From contig NZ_CP046252.1 of NCBI RefSeq assembly GCF_009720145.1, positions 2,808,001-2,872,000 on the forward strand: a stretch of DNA of 64,000 bases, in the 5' to 3' direction. The notes beneath the pieces are model-generated. The model was not told the DNA's origin and did no database searches. It saw only the letters and a program-made list of their open reading frames with translations. The DNA is from Sphingobium sp. CAP-1. Lineage in GTDB: Bacteria; Pseudomonadota; Alphaproteobacteria; Sphingomonadales; Sphingomonadaceae. The stretch's first letter is position 1; each line of letters starts with the position of its first letter. Position numbers and translations under genes: made by a program. Below are positions 27,258 through 36,455 of this stretch, piece after piece.

Positions 27258-27271
27258 CGAACCGAACGGAG
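27258..27271. repeat. Fragment of the CGAACCGAACGGAG element upstream of hisF
   Basis: Fourteen bases identical to the 3' end of the element at 9359-9386, here in the 43-bp hisA-hisF gap on the minus-strand operon. Only a short match, so it may be chance or a decayed copy. Confidence 0.3.
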
Positions 27272-27287
27272 GGCGGGCTGTATGAGG

Positions 27288-28025
27288 TCACGCCGCCGCC
27301 TGCGCGACCGTCAGCGCGGTCTTGAGGTCGAGGCGGCCGTCATAGAGGGCGCGGCCGGTGATGACGCCTTCGATCCCCTCATCGGCATGGAGGCTGAGGA
27401 TGCGAATGTCGGCGATGCCGGCCACGCCGCCGCTGGCGATCACCGGAATGTCGGTGGCGCGGGCGAGGTCGACGGTCGCTTCGATATTGCAGCCCTTGAG
27501 CATTCCGTCGCGGCCGACATCGGTGAAGAGCAGGCTGGCGACGCCGGCATCCTCGAACCGGCGGGCGAGGTCGATCACCGGCATGTCGCTCTTTTCCGCC
27601 CAGCCGTCGGTCGCGACGAAGCCGTCGCGCGCATCGACCGCGACGACGATGCCGCCCGGAAAGTCGCGGGCCGCCGCCTTGACGAAGGCGGGGTCTTTGA
27701 GCGCCGCCGTGCCGATGACGATGCGCGACACGCCCAGGTCGAACCAGCGTTCGACCGATTCGCGGTTACGGATGCCGCCGCCCAACTGGACATGGCCGGG
27801 GAAGGCGGCGACGATCGCCTCGACCGCAGCGGCATTGACCGCATGGCCCGCGAAGCTGCCGTCCAGATCGACGACATGAAGATGCTGGGCGCCGGCCTGC
27901 GCGAACAGCAGCGCCTGTGCGGCGGGATTGTCGCCATAGACGGTGGCGCGGTCCATATCACCTTCGGCAAGGCGGACGACCTGGCCCCCTTTGAGGTCGA
28001 TGGCGGGAAAGACGATCAGGGACAT
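27288..28025 (-). CDS. hisA: Phosphoribosylformimino-AICAR phosphate isomerase
   Basis: A 245-aa TIM barrel, the fourth histidine-synthesis enzyme, isomerising ProFAR to PRFAR. N-terminal VFPAIDLKGGQVVRLAEGD with the catalytic Asp, VDLDGSFAG in the first half and the second Asp in FTDVGRDGMLKG; phosphate loops GGGIRN and ASGGVAG are intact. ATG 28025 (MSLIVFPAIDL) was chosen over upstream in-frame codons that lie in the palindromic repeat. The hisH gene ends 105 bases upstream, with the repeat between. Confidence 0.96.
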   Translation of the reverse strand: MSLIVFPAIDLKGGQVVRLAEGDMDRATVYGDNPAAQALLFAQAGAQHLHVVDLDGSFAGHAVNAAAVEAIVAAFPGHVQLGGGIRNRESVERWFDLGVSRIVIGTAALKDPAFVKAAARDFPGGIVVAVDARDGFVATDGWAEKSDMPVIDLARRFEDAGVASLLFTDVGRDGMLKGCNIEATVDLARATDIPVIASGGVAGIADIRILSLHADEGIEGVITGRALYDGRLDLKTALTVAQAAA

Positions 28026-28051
28026 GGGTTCACCAACACTGAGTATGACAT

Positions 28052-28113
28052 GCTCCCGCGAAGGCGGGAGCCCAGTTGATACGGTGGAACTGGGTTCCCG
28101 CCTTCGCGGGAAC
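28052..28113. repeat. Bipartite palindromic repeat, copy 2 (inside the his operon)
   Basis: Palindromes GCTCCCGC-GAAG-GCGGGAGC (28052-28071) and GTTCCCGC-CTTC-GCGGGAAC (28094-28113), separated by 22 bases ending in ACTGG, as in copy 1 at 12771-12832. Both hairpins have 8-bp stems and 4-base loops. It occupies the hisH-hisA gap, so the his mRNA carries two stable hairpins there, which could reduce or stabilise downstream expression. Confidence 0.85.
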
Positions 28114-28130
28114 ACGACGTTCCGAATAGA

Positions 28131-28748
28131 TCATGGTCGCCAGTCCAGAAAGCGCGACAGGAACGAAAGCCCGTAGCGCTGGCTCTTTTCCGGGTGGAAC
28201 TGGCAGCCGATGATGGTGTCGCGCGCGACCGCGGCGACCAGCGGGCCGCCATGCTGCGTCGTGGCGGCGATATGCGCCGGGTCGGCCACGTCATAATGAT
28301 AGCTGTGCAGGAAATAGGCCTCGCCCGCTTCCAAAAGAGGTGGCGTCCCGTTCAGCACCACGTCGTTCCAGCCCATATGCGGCACCTTCACGGCGGCGTC
28401 GGCCGGTTCGATCAGGCGCACGGTGCCGGGAATCCAGCCCAGCCCGTCATGCCGGCCGAATTCCTCGCCCGCGTCGGCCAGCAACTGCATCCCCACGCAT
28501 ACGCCCAGAAAGGGCGTGCCGCGCCGGTTCACGGCCTCATTCATGGCGTCGACCATGCCGGGGATCGCCACCAGCGCATCGCGGCAGGCGCGAAAAGCGC
28601 CCACGCCCGGCAGGACGATGCGGTCGGCCCGCGCCACGACATCGGCGTCGGCGGTGATGGTGACAGTATCCGCGCCCGCCTTGCGCAGGGCGTTATGGAC
28701 CGAATGAAGGTTGCCCGCGCCGTAATCGATGAGGGCGATATGGGTCAC
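28131..28748 (-). CDS. hisH: Imidazole glycerol phosphate synthase, glutaminase subunit
   Basis: A 205-aa class I glutamine amidotransferase that feeds ammonia to HisF. Catalytic Cys is in PFLGVCVGMQLL and the His-Glu pair in CQFHPEKSQ; the N-terminus IALIDYGAGNLHSVHNAL and LPGVGAF oxyanion region are normal. The start is GTG 28748, which overlaps the hisB stop by 4 bases (GTGA). Confidence 0.95.
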   Translation of the reverse strand: MTHIALIDYGAGNLHSVHNALRKAGADTVTITADADVVARADRIVLPGVGAFRACRDALVAIPGMVDAMNEAVNRRGTPFLGVCVGMQLLADAGEEFGRHDGLGWIPGTVRLIEPADAAVKVPHMGWNDVVLNGTPPLLEAGEAYFLHSYHYDVADPAHIAATTQHGGPLVAAVARDTIIGCQFHPEKSQRYGLSFLSRFLDWRP

Positions 28749-29332
28749 AACATGCCCTTGGTCGACGGGATCGCGTCCGCCTTGCGCGGGTCGATCTCGA
28801 CCGCCTGCCGCAGCGCGCGGGCCAGCCCCTTGAACGCGCTTTCGACGATATGATGGTTGTTGCTGCCATAGAGCAGTTCGATATGCAGGGTGATGCCGGC
28901 GGCCTGCGCGAAGCTGTGAAAGAAATGCTCCACCATTTCCGTGTCCCATTCGCCGACCTTGGTGACGGTGAAGGGCAGTTTGCACACCAGCCAGGGGCGG
29001 CCCGAAATGTCGAGCGCGACGCGGCTCAGCGTTTCGTCCATCGGCGAATAAACGCTGCCGTAACGGCTGATGCCGCGCTTGTCGCCCAGGGCTTTGGCCA
29101 GCGCTTCGCCGATGGCGATCGCCGTATCCTCGGTCGTGTGGTGCTGGTCGATATGCAGGTCGCCGACCGTCTTGACGGTCATGTCGATCAGCGAATGGCG
29201 CGACAGTTGCTCGATCATATGATCGAGGAAGCCGATGCCGGTCGACACCGTATAGAGGCCCGTTCCGTCGAGGTTGACGGTAACGTCGATCTGGGTTTCC
29301 GCCGTGTTGCGGTGAATCTCGGCCGTGCGCAT
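28745..29332 (-). CDS. hisB: Imidazoleglycerol-phosphate dehydratase
   Basis: A 195-aa monofunctional manganese enzyme forming imidazole-acetol phosphate. The metal-binding HHTTEDTAIAIG, upstream GFLDHMIEQLSRH and C-terminal EHFFHSFAQAAG and NNHHIVESAFKGLARA motifs are present. First gene of the his cluster in the order hisB-hisH-hisA-hisF-hisE; hisD, hisG, hisC and hisI are elsewhere. ATG 29332 gives MRTAEIHRNTAET; the frame is open ten codons further upstream. Confidence 0.96.
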   Translation of the reverse strand: MRTAEIHRNTAETQIDVTVNLDGTGLYTVSTGIGFLDHMIEQLSRHSLIDMTVKTVGDLHIDQHHTTEDTAIAIGEALAKALGDKRGISRYGSVYSPMDETLSRVALDISGRPWLVCKLPFTVTKVGEWDTEMVEHFFHSFAQAAGITLHIELLYGSNNHHIVESAFKGLARALRQAVEIDPRKADAIPSTKGML

Positions 29333-29418
29333 GGCCGCCCTATAGCGCGTCGCGCCCGTCATGCAATCTGCTCATGCAGGGGTTGACCCCCTGTTTCGTG
29401 CCGCTAGGACATTGGGCC

Positions 29419-29895
29419 ATGAGCGACGACCTGCCCGATAGCCTGATTCCCTATGACGAAATCGTGCAGGAGGCGCTGCGCGCGGTCGTCGGCCGGGTGC
29501 TGGGCGAAGTGCAGCAGACCGGCGGCCTGCCGGGCGCGCATCATTTCTACATCACCTTCAAGACGCAGGCGCCGGGCGTCGACATTCCCAAGCATCTGAT
29601 CGAGCGTTTCCCGGACGAAATGACGATCGTCCTGCAAAATAAATATTGGGATCTGAAGGTCAGCGACCGCCATTTCGAGGTCAGCCTGACCTTCAACCAG
29701 GTCGCGGCGCACCTCTATATCCCCTTCAGCGCGATCACCGCCTTCGTCGATCCCGCCGTCAATTTCGCGCTCCAGTTCCAGGTGGCGGCGGACGAACTGC
29801 CCCAGCCGCATGACGAGGCCGAAAATGACGCGCCGCAGGTGACGGCCGAGGATGGCTCCAACGTCGTGACGGTGGACTTCGGGAAGAAGAAGTAA
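29419..29895 (+). CDS. sspB: SspB-family ClpXP adaptor
   Basis: A 158-aa protein of the alphaproteobacterial SspB (DUF2155-like) type, which tethers ssrA-tagged substrates to ClpXP. Conserved LIPYDEIVQEALRAVV start, HHFYITFKT, GVDIPKHLIERFPDEMTIVLQ and YIPFSAITAFVDPAVNFALQF strands form the substrate-binding barrel; the C-terminal tail is acidic and ends VVTVDFGKKK, the ClpX-binding motif. ATG 29419 matches the known N-terminus. Divergent from hisB, with 86 bases between starts. Confidence 0.92.
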   Translation: MSDDLPDSLIPYDEIVQEALRAVVGRVLGEVQQTGGLPGAHHFYITFKTQAPGVDIPKHLIERFPDEMTIVLQNKYWDLKVSDRHFEVSLTFNQVAAHLYIPFSAITAFVDPAVNFALQFQVAADELPQPHDEAENDAPQVTAEDGSNVVTVDFGKKK

Positions 29896-30106
29896 GAAGC
29901 GCGGCCTTCGCCGCTCTCCTTCCATGATGCCGGCTTGGTCTGGCATTTTTCGCTCCTGACCCGGCTTTGCCGTCGATCCCGTGCGTCCGCGCCCTGTTTT
30001 CCCGTCTCAAGGAGCGGGGACCGCCCGCAATCAACGCTTGGATTTCCAAACCTTGATCCTACATGGGAGTTGGAATTGCGATCGATTCTTAACTGGGAGT
30101 GTCTCT

Positions 30107-31492
30107 ATGTCCGCCACCCGCACCGAAAGTGACAGCATTGGCGCGATCGAGGTTCCGGCCGACGCCTATTGGGGCGCGCAGACGCAGCGGAGCATCGAGA
30201 ATTTTCCCTTTGGGCTGACCGAACGGATGCCGATCGGCATCGTCCATGCGCAGGCGATCGTGAAGCAGGCGGCGGCGCGGGTGAATGGCAAACATGGGCT
30301 GGACGCCGGGATCGTCGCGGCCATCGAACATGCCGCGCAGCAGATCGTGTCGGGCGCGCTGGACGATCAGTTTCCGCTCGTCATCTGGCAGACGGGCAGC
30401 GGCACCCAGACCAATATGAACGTCAATGAGGTGATCGCCGGCTTCGCCAATGAGCAACTGGCCGGCACGCGCGGCGGCAAGTCGCCGGTGCATCCCAACG
30501 ATCATGTCAATATGAGCCAGTCGTCCAATGACAGCTTCCCGACCGCGCTGCATGTCGCGACCGTGCTGGCGACGCGCGACCGGCTGATCCCCGCGCTGGA
30601 AAAGCTGACCGGGGCGTTGACCGCGAAAGCGCAAGGCTGGGGCCATATCGTCAAGATCGGCCGGACCCATACGCAGGATGCGACGCCGCTGACCTTGGGG
30701 CAGGAATTTTCCGGCTATGCCGCGCAACTGGTCAGCAGCCGCGCCCGGATCGAGGGGGCGCTGAACGGCAATATCCGCAAGCTGGCGATCGGCGGCACGG
30801 CGGTCGGCACCGGCCTCAACGCGCCCGAAGGCTGGGCGGAGGATATGGTCGCGGCGATCAACGCCATTGCCGGCACGCCCTTTGAAAGCGCGCCCAACAA
30901 GTTCGAGCAACTGGCGGCAAGGGACGGCCTTGTCTTTTTCTCCGGCGCGCTGAACACGCTGGCGGTGGCGCTGACCAAGATCGCCAATGACATCCGCTTT
31001 CTGGGGTCGGGGCCGCGATCGGGGCTGGGCGAACTGGACCTGCCCGCCAATGAGCCGGGCAGCTCGATCATGCCGGGCAAGGTCAACCCGACCCAGTGCG
31101 AATCGCTGACCATGGTGGCCGCGCAGGTGATCGGCAACGCGCAGGCAGTGACGATCGGCGGGATGCAGGGCCATTTCGAACTGAATGTCTTTATGCCGCT
31201 GATCGGGGCCAATGTGCTGCGGTCGATCCATCTGCTGAGCGTCGGCATGGAGAGTTTCGCCGAGCGTTGTGTCGAAGGGCTGGTGGCGAATGAGGGGCGG
31301 ATCGCCGATCTGGTCGATCGGTCGCTGATGCTGGTGACGGCGCTGGCGCCCGAAATCGGCTATGACAATGCCGCCGCCATCGCCAAATATGCGCACAAGA
31401 AGGGGCTGACGCTGAAACAGGCGGGCCTCGAACTGGGGCTGGTGGACGAAGCGACCTTCGACCGGCTGGTGCGGCCGGAAAATATGGTCTGA
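30107..31492 (+). CDS. fumC: Class II fumarate hydratase
   Basis: A 461-aa cytosolic TCA-cycle enzyme interconverting fumarate and malate. Motifs WQTGSGTQTNMNVNEVIAG, PNDHVNMSQSSNDSFPTALH, RTHTQDATPLTLGQEFSGYA and the family signature GSSIMPGKVNPTQCE are complete. ATG 30107 is preceded by GGGAG at good spacing. The 211-bp gap after sspB holds nothing I recognise. Confidence 0.97.
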   Translation: MSATRTESDSIGAIEVPADAYWGAQTQRSIENFPFGLTERMPIGIVHAQAIVKQAAARVNGKHGLDAGIVAAIEHAAQQIVSGALDDQFPLVIWQTGSGTQTNMNVNEVIAGFANEQLAGTRGGKSPVHPNDHVNMSQSSNDSFPTALHVATVLATRDRLIPALEKLTGALTAKAQGWGHIVKIGRTHTQDATPLTLGQEFSGYAAQLVSSRARIEGALNGNIRKLAIGGTAVGTGLNAPEGWAEDMVAAINAIAGTPFESAPNKFEQLAARDGLVFFSGALNTLAVALTKIANDIRFLGSGPRSGLGELDLPANEPGSSIMPGKVNPTQCESLTMVAAQVIGNAQAVTIGGMQGHFELNVFMPLIGANVLRSIHLLSVGMESFAERCVEGLVANEGRIADLVDRSLMLVTALAPEIGYDNAAAIAKYAHKKGLTLKQAGLELGLVDEATFDRLVRPENMV

Positions 31493-31541
31493 TCCACATC
31501 AACATGGCGGAACCGGCGGGGTTGCGATATATTGATGTCCT

Positions 31542-31907
31542 ATGAAGAAGCGCCCCCTCACCCCCGCCGCGCCGCTGGTCACGATCCGTCCGCCGAAAAA
31601 GGCCGGGATGCTGCGCAAGGCGGCGCGGCTGGGGGCGGCGGTGGTGGCCGCGCGGGTCGCGGCGGCGACCGGCAAGAAGGGCGTGGTCGGCCTGATCGCC
31701 GGAGCCGGGGCCAAGCGGCTCATCATGCGCTACCCCGCCGGCGCGCTGTTCGTGACTGGCGCCTATATGGCGGGCAAGCTGTATGAAGCGAAGCGGGAAG
31801 TGAACCGGAAGAAGGCGCAGAAGCTGTTGCCCGACCGCAGCGGCCCCAACCAGAGCGGCGGGGCGATCCCGATCGAGAGCGCGCGCAAGGCGCGCAAGGG
31901 GTCGTAG
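31542..31907 (+). CDS. Hypothetical basic protein with a short hydrophobic segment
   Basis: A 121-aa protein, Lys/Arg/Ala-rich. The N-terminus (MKKRPLTPAAPLVTIRPPKK) is basic, a glycine/valine-rich segment (KKGVVGLIAGAGAKRLIMRY, then GALFVTGAYMAGKLY) could be a re-entrant or short membrane region, and the C-terminus is basic again. It lies between fumC and gmk on the same strand. I do not recognise the family. Confidence 0.6.
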   Translation: MKKRPLTPAAPLVTIRPPKKAGMLRKAARLGAAVVAARVAAATGKKGVVGLIAGAGAKRLIMRYPAGALFVTGAYMAGKLYEAKREVNRKKAQKLLPDRSGPNQSGGAIPIESARKARKGS

Positions 31908-31953
31908 CGCACTGGGGTCTTGCCAAAGCGCCGTTCCGGCGTCACTAGCGGCC

Positions 31954-32619
31954 ATGGCCGAGACTATTCCTTCCGAGACTCCTGATTTCAAGCGGCGCGG
32001 CGTGTTGTTCGTGCTGTCATCGCCCTCTGGCGCGGGCAAATCCACCATCGCGCGCAAGCTGCTGGCCGCCGAGCCGGACCTGTCCATGTCCGTGTCCGCC
32101 ACCACCCGGCCGATGCGCCCTGGCGAAGTCGACGGCAAGGATTATCATTTCGTCGATCTGGAAGAATTCCGCCGGATGACCGGGGAGCATGAGTTCCTGG
32201 AATGGGCGCATGTCTTTGGCCAGCGTTATGGCACGCCGCGCGCGCCGGTGGAGGAAATGCTCAAGAGCGGCAAGGATGTGCTGTTCGACATTGACTGGCA
32301 GGGCGCGCAGCAGTTGCACCAGATTGCCGGCGGCGATGTCGTCCGCATCTTCATCCTGCCGCCCTCGATGGAGGAACTGGAGCGTCGGCTGCGCGGGCGG
32401 GCGACCGACAGCAATGCGGTGATCGAGGGCCGCATGGCGCGTGCCGCGAACGAGATCGCGCATTGGGACGGCTATGACTATGTGCTGTGCAATGTCGATG
32501 CCGAGGATTGTTTCGCACGGGTGCAGACGATCCTGCACGCCGAACGGATGAAGCGCAGCCGGCAGACCGGTCTGATTGGCTTCATCCGCCGATTGAGCCG
32601 CTATTATCAGGAGGATTGA
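31954..32619 (+). CDS. gmk: Guanylate kinase
   Basis: A 221-aa enzyme that phosphorylates GMP to GDP with ATP. Walker A is SSPSGAGKST (residues 22-31); the GMP-binding region SVSATTRPMRPGEVDGKDYHF and VLFDIDWQGAQQL are clear, as is the lid RLRGRATDSNAVIEGRM. ATG 31954 gives a 10-15-residue N-terminal extension before the conserved start; it is acceptable for the family. Confidence 0.96.
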   Translation: MAETIPSETPDFKRRGVLFVLSSPSGAGKSTIARKLLAAEPDLSMSVSATTRPMRPGEVDGKDYHFVDLEEFRRMTGEHEFLEWAHVFGQRYGTPRAPVEEMLKSGKDVLFDIDWQGAQQLHQIAGGDVVRIFILPPSMEELERRLRGRATDSNAVIEGRMARAANEIAHWDGYDYVLCNVDAEDCFARVQTILHAERMKRSRQTGLIGFIRRLSRYYQED

Positions 32620-32625
32620 TCCTCC

Positions 32626-33705
32626 CTATCGATCAAACCCCGCCGGATCGGCCCAGTCGGGGTGGGTCCAGGCCATGACCTTGAACAAAATTCCCATTTC
32701 CTGATCGTCGGTCAGGCGGTGGCGGGCGGCTTCCACCTCGGCGGCGCGGTCGGGCGCGGCGCGGGCGAGCTGGTCGGCGCGGGCATCGATGCCCAACTGG
32801 CGCAGGAAAGCGCCCTGGCCCACCGCGCCATGGACACGCAGCCCGGCTTGCCGCGCCATATTGCCCAACATGGTGAAATCGACATGGGTGGTGAGGTCCG
32901 CTTCGCCCGGATCGGCGAAGGGATCGGCGAATTGGTGCGCCTTCACCGCCTGCAACGTGTCGCCCAGCGCCGGGCCTTCATAACCATAATCGATAATGAT
33001 GGCCGCGCCGCCCTGCCGCGCGATGCGCTGCGCCAGCGCATAGGCGATGCCCGCGCCGACGATCGGGCTTTCGATGATCGCGCCGTCGGGGGCGTCATGA
33101 GCCATCGGCGGCAGGCCCGATTCGATGCGGCGATAACCCGGCACGGCGATGAAGCGGCTTTCTTCTTCGCGGCGGATGACGACCCGTTCGCGCCACTCGT
33201 CCCCGACGCGGATGCATTGGCGGACGGGCAGGGCGTCGAAAAATTCATTGGCGACGACCAGCAGCGGGCCGGCATCGGGCAGGCTGTCGATGCTGTCATG
33301 ATGAATGGCGTGGGGCAGCAGCGCCAGTTGGCGGCCGCGCAGCGCCGGGCTGGTTTCGACCAGATGCGTTTTGGGCGCCAGCGCAGCGCGCGCCATCGCC
33401 CGGATCGCGTCCGCCGCCAGCGTGCCCCGGCCCGGCCCCAGTTCGACATAGGCTGGATCGGGGCGGCGGCCCGATCGCATCCAGATGTCGGCTAGGGCAA
33501 GGCCGACCAGTTCGCCGAACATCTGGCTGATTTCGGGCGCGGTGGTGAAATCGCCGTCCGCGCCCAGCGGATCGCGGGTGGCGTAATAATGCTGATTCGC
33601 TTCGCCGATATAGTGAGCGACCGAAATCGGCCCGCCCGAAGCAATCTGTCGCGCCAGCCGTTCGGGCAGCGATATCCTGTCCGGCAGAACCCTGTCAGGC
33701 GACAC
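32626..33705 (-). CDS. SAM-dependent methyltransferase, MidA/NDUFAF7 family
   Basis: A 359-aa class I methyltransferase. In mitochondria NDUFAF7/MidA methylates an arginine of complex I subunit NDUFS2 during assembly; bacterial homologues may do the same on NuoD. Motifs: GDFTTAPEISQMFGELVGLAL, AYVELGPGRGTLAADAIRA (SAM site, near residue 90), ANEFFDALPVRQ and IDYGYEGPALGDTLQAV. GTG 33705 overlaps the lgt stop by 11 bases; the pair is probably an operon. Confidence 0.9.
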   Translation of the reverse strand: MSPDRVLPDRISLPERLARQIASGGPISVAHYIGEANQHYYATRDPLGADGDFTTAPEISQMFGELVGLALADIWMRSGRRPDPAYVELGPGRGTLAADAIRAMARAALAPKTHLVETSPALRGRQLALLPHAIHHDSIDSLPDAGPLLVVANEFFDALPVRQCIRVGDEWRERVVIRREEESRFIAVPGYRRIESGLPPMAHDAPDGAIIESPIVGAGIAYALAQRIARQGGAAIIIDYGYEGPALGDTLQAVKAHQFADPFADPGEADLTTHVDFTMLGNMARQAGLRVHGAVGQGAFLRQLGIDARADQLARAAPDRAAEVEAARHRLTDDQEMGILFKVMAWTHPDWADPAGFDR

Positions 33706-34561
33706 TGTTGGTCCCGGCGATCGGCTCCACCCGCAGGCGGCGACGGCCGGCGGTGACGATCAGATAGAGGCCGCCCAGGATCATGGGGATGCACAGCCAC
33801 TGGCCCATATGCAGGCCGGTGCGGGCGGCGAACTCCATCAACTGGGCGTCGGCTTCGCGGACATATTCCACGGCGAAGCGGAAGCAGCCATAGCCCAGCA
33901 GGAAGAGGCCGACGAGCATCCCCGGCTTGTAGCGGGCGCGGGTTTTCCAGAAGGCGAAGGCGAGGATCAGGAAGAGGATGATCCCTTCCAGCGCGGCTTC
34001 ATAAAGCTGGCTGGGATGGCGGGCGAAGGGGCCGCCGGTGGGGAAGATGATCGCCCAGGGCACATCGGTCTCCTTGCCCCAGAGTTCCCCGTTCACGAAA
34101 TTGGCGAGCCGGCCGAAGAACAGGCCGAAGGGGACGACGCAGGCGACATAGTCATGGATGCGCAGCCAGCTCAGCTTTTCCTTCCACGCCATGTAGAGGA
34201 TGCCGAGCGACACGCCGATCGCGCCGCCATGGAAGGACATGCCGCCATTCCACAGTTTGAAGATGTCGAGCGGATGGCGAAGGATTTCAGGCTGGTAGAA
34301 GATCACATAGGCGAGCCGCCCGCCGATGATGATGCCCAGGGTCGCGTAGAAGATCATGTCGTCGGCATGGCGGCGCGCCATCGGCGAACCGGGCTGGTCC
34401 ACCAGTTTCAGCAGATACCAGTAGCCGATCAATATGCCCGCCAGATAGGCGAGGCTATACCATTTCAGCGTGAAGAAGCCGAGATTGAGCGCCACGGGGT
34501 CCAGCCCCAGATCGGTAAAGCGAATGGCGCCCGAAGCGGCGGCGGCAAGGTCCAGGATCAA
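33695..34561 (-). CDS. lgt: Prolipoprotein diacylglyceryl transferase
   Basis: A 288-aa inner-membrane enzyme that attaches diacylglycerol to the lipobox Cys of prolipoproteins. About seven helices; the signature GRLANFVNGELWG and catalytic-region MSFHGGAIGVSLG are present, and YLKVEYVRE-like FAVEYVREAD near the C-terminus. Several lipoproteins in this window would be substrates. First gene of the pair with the MidA-like methyltransferase. Confidence 0.95.
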   Translation of the reverse strand: MILDLAAAASGAIRFTDLGLDPVALNLGFFTLKWYSLAYLAGILIGYWYLLKLVDQPGSPMARRHADDMIFYATLGIIIGGRLAYVIFYQPEILRHPLDIFKLWNGGMSFHGGAIGVSLGILYMAWKEKLSWLRIHDYVACVVPFGLFFGRLANFVNGELWGKETDVPWAIIFPTGGPFARHPSQLYEAALEGIILFLILAFAFWKTRARYKPGMLVGLFLLGYGCFRFAVEYVREADAQLMEFAARTGLHMGQWLCIPMILGGLYLIVTAGRRRLRVEPIAGTNSVA

Positions 34562-34730
34562 AACGGCGTCCTTTTGGGAATTGGAGTGTGGGCATAGAGG
34601 AAGCGCGCGGCAAGATGAAGGGGAAGGTGCGGCCGGGGGACGGATTTGCCGATGAAAGAGGGCGTTGGGGTCAGGACGGCGCGCTTGTCCGGGTCACGCC
34701 CGCGCGTCGCAAGCACCGGGCTTTGTGTCG

Positions 34731-34752
34731 AAGGAAAGCCGCCCTTTCCTTT
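34731..34752 (-). terminator. Possible weak terminator downstream of crtZ
   Basis: An 8-bp stem AAGGAAAG/CTTTCCTT with a 5-base loop (34731-34738, 34744-34751) 20 bases after the crtZ stop. The stem is A/T-rich and there is no clean T run on either strand. Confidence 0.3.
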
Positions 34753-34772
34753 ATGTCTTGTTTCCACCCCAA

Positions 34773-35288
34773 TCAGCCTTGCGCATCCTCCCGGCCCTTC
34801 GCCGCGCGCACGCCTTCGCGGCCCTGGTCCGCCAGGGCGCGTTTCAGGTCGGTGGGGTGGGGGGCGATCAGGAAGCCGAAGCTGACGGTGCCTTCCTTCG
34901 TTTCGACCGCATGGTGCAGGCGGTGGGCCTGGACGATGCGCTTCATGTAGCGGGTGCGGGCGACATAGCGGTGCTTCACCCGCTGATGCACGATGATGTC
35001 GTGGAAGCCCAGATAAATGGCGCCATAGGCGGCGATGCCCGCGCCGCACGCCGTCGCCCAGCCGCCCCAGCCCCATTGCACCCCGCCCAGCAGCAGCAGG
35101 ATGGAGGGCAGGGCGAAGATCACGAAATACAGGTCGTTCGCTTCGAACCAGCCGGTGCGGGGGCGGTGGTGGCTGGCGTGCAGGAACCAGCCGGGGCCAT
35201 GCATCACCCAGCGGTGCATGACATAGGCGAAGCCCTCCATCGCGGCGAGGGTGACGGTGAAGATCAGCAGGAGCGCGACGGACGACAT
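34773..35288 (-). CDS. crtZ: Beta-carotene hydroxylase CrtZ
   Basis: A 171-aa membrane di-iron hydroxylase that adds 3-hydroxyls to beta-carotene, giving zeaxanthin, the precursor of the yellow sphingomonad pigments. The four histidine boxes are visible: HRWVMHG, HASHH, HDIIVHQR and HRLHH. Membrane helices flank them. No other carotenoid gene is in the window, so crtZ is apart from the main crt cluster. A 211-bp non-coding stretch separates it from lgt. Confidence 0.93.
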   Translation of the reverse strand: MSSVALLLIFTVTLAAMEGFAYVMHRWVMHGPGWFLHASHHRPRTGWFEANDLYFVIFALPSILLLLGGVQWGWGGWATACGAGIAAYGAIYLGFHDIIVHQRVKHRYVARTRYMKRIVQAHRLHHAVETKEGTVSFGFLIAPHPTDLKRALADQGREGVRAAKGREDAQG

Positions 35289-35397
35289 AGGGGTAATATA
35301 GGCGCGGGGGCGAGAGGTGGCGACCCTGTAATGCTACGGCCCCTTATCCCTTGCCTTTCGCTCAGCCCGTACGGGGAAGGTTATAGTGCCGGACACG

Positions 35398-35431
35398 AAA
35401 AGGGCCGCGATCGCTTGCGCAATCGCGGCCC
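35398..35431 (-). terminator. Rho-independent terminator of the porin gene
   Basis: On the minus strand, a perfect 10-bp stem (arms 35422-35431 and 35402-35411) with a 10-base loop followed by TTTT, 29 bases after the porin stop. Confidence 0.8.
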
Positions 35432-35460
35432 GGTTCACCCCCGGTGAAAGGGAAAGCCGA

Positions 35461-36201
35461 TCAGAAGGCGGCGGTCAGCGTGCCGACGACGCCGGCCTTG
35501 CTGATATTGTGACCCGCCGGCGAGTAGAGCGACTTGTCGGTGTCGACATAGGAGACGCCGAAGGTCAGATGTTCCCAGGTGTAGGTCGCGCCGATGTTCC
35601 AGTCGGTATATTCGTCGCCGATCGTCAGATAGCTGGGACCGAAGCTGTGGCCCAGATGCGCCGACACGCCCAGCGGGGTGTTGGGGATGGAGGCCGACAG
35701 GTCGCCCGCGACATAGAGATTGTCCTCCTTGCCGTTGCCGACGCTGAGCGCCTTCGCCTTGGGGGCGTAGTTGACGGTCAGCTTGGCGGTGGCGGGGCCG
35801 AACGTGCCCTTGACCGAGGCATAAGGCTCGACAAAGTCGGTGTTGAGGCCGGCATTGCCCGGATAGTAATAGTATAGCACGCCCACGTCGATCGTGGCGG
35901 CGCCGACGGTGGTCGAATAGCCGCCGATCAGGTCGAGTTCCTGGTCCGATCCGGCCGCGACATAATCGTCGATCGAGCTGCCCCAGACCGACGCATAGAA
36001 GCCCGATTCATGGGTGACGGTGATGCCGCCCTGCAACGCGAACTTCTTGTTGGTCTGCGAAATGCCGCGGAAGCGATAATCGGTCACGACCGCCGCGTTG
36101 CCGGTGACGGTCAGCTCTGGCGTCGGCTCGTCCTGCGCCAGCGCGGGCGCGGAGAAGGCAGCGAGAGCGAGGGCCGAGAGGCCGATGATGGACTTACGCA
36201 T
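35461..36201 (-). CDS. TorF-family putative porin
   Basis: A 246-aa outer-membrane beta-barrel protein with signal peptide MRKSIIGLSALALAAFSAPALA. Mature N-terminus ELTVTGNAAVVTDYRFRGIS is characteristic of the TorF/TIGR02001 porins, followed by alternating aromatic strands (FYASVWGSS, LDLIGGYSTT, YASVKGTFG) and a terminal aromatic Phe (TLTAAF), the BamA signal. ATG 36201 follows AAGGGG. Substrate is unknown. The 254 bases upstream contain no gene. Confidence 0.9.
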   Translation of the reverse strand: MRKSIIGLSALALAAFSAPALAQDEPTPELTVTGNAAVVTDYRFRGISQTNKKFALQGGITVTHESGFYASVWGSSIDDYVAAGSDQELDLIGGYSTTVGAATIDVGVLYYYYPGNAGLNTDFVEPYASVKGTFGPATAKLTVNYAPKAKALSVGNGKEDNLYVAGDLSASIPNTPLGVSAHLGHSFGPSYLTIGDEYTDWNIGATYTWEHLTFGVSYVDTDKSLYSPAGHNISKAGVVGTLTAAF

Positions 36202-36455
36202 GTTAATCCCCTTGATGGTTCTGCGATCGTCCCGCCTGCGTCCAGGCGCCCGCCTCTGTCTTTTCCGCAAGGGAATGGGCCGGCTGCCTCAACGACACCG
36301 GAAATGCCTTTCCTCGTTGCGGCGCACAAGAATTTATTGCTGTGCAGTGTCTTTTGCTGCTCGAATGTTGCTGGAGTGCAACAAAAATGGGCGCGGCACG
36401 TCAGGGGCGCCCGCATGGCATTGGCGGGACGCTACGGATTTCCAAGGAAAACCGA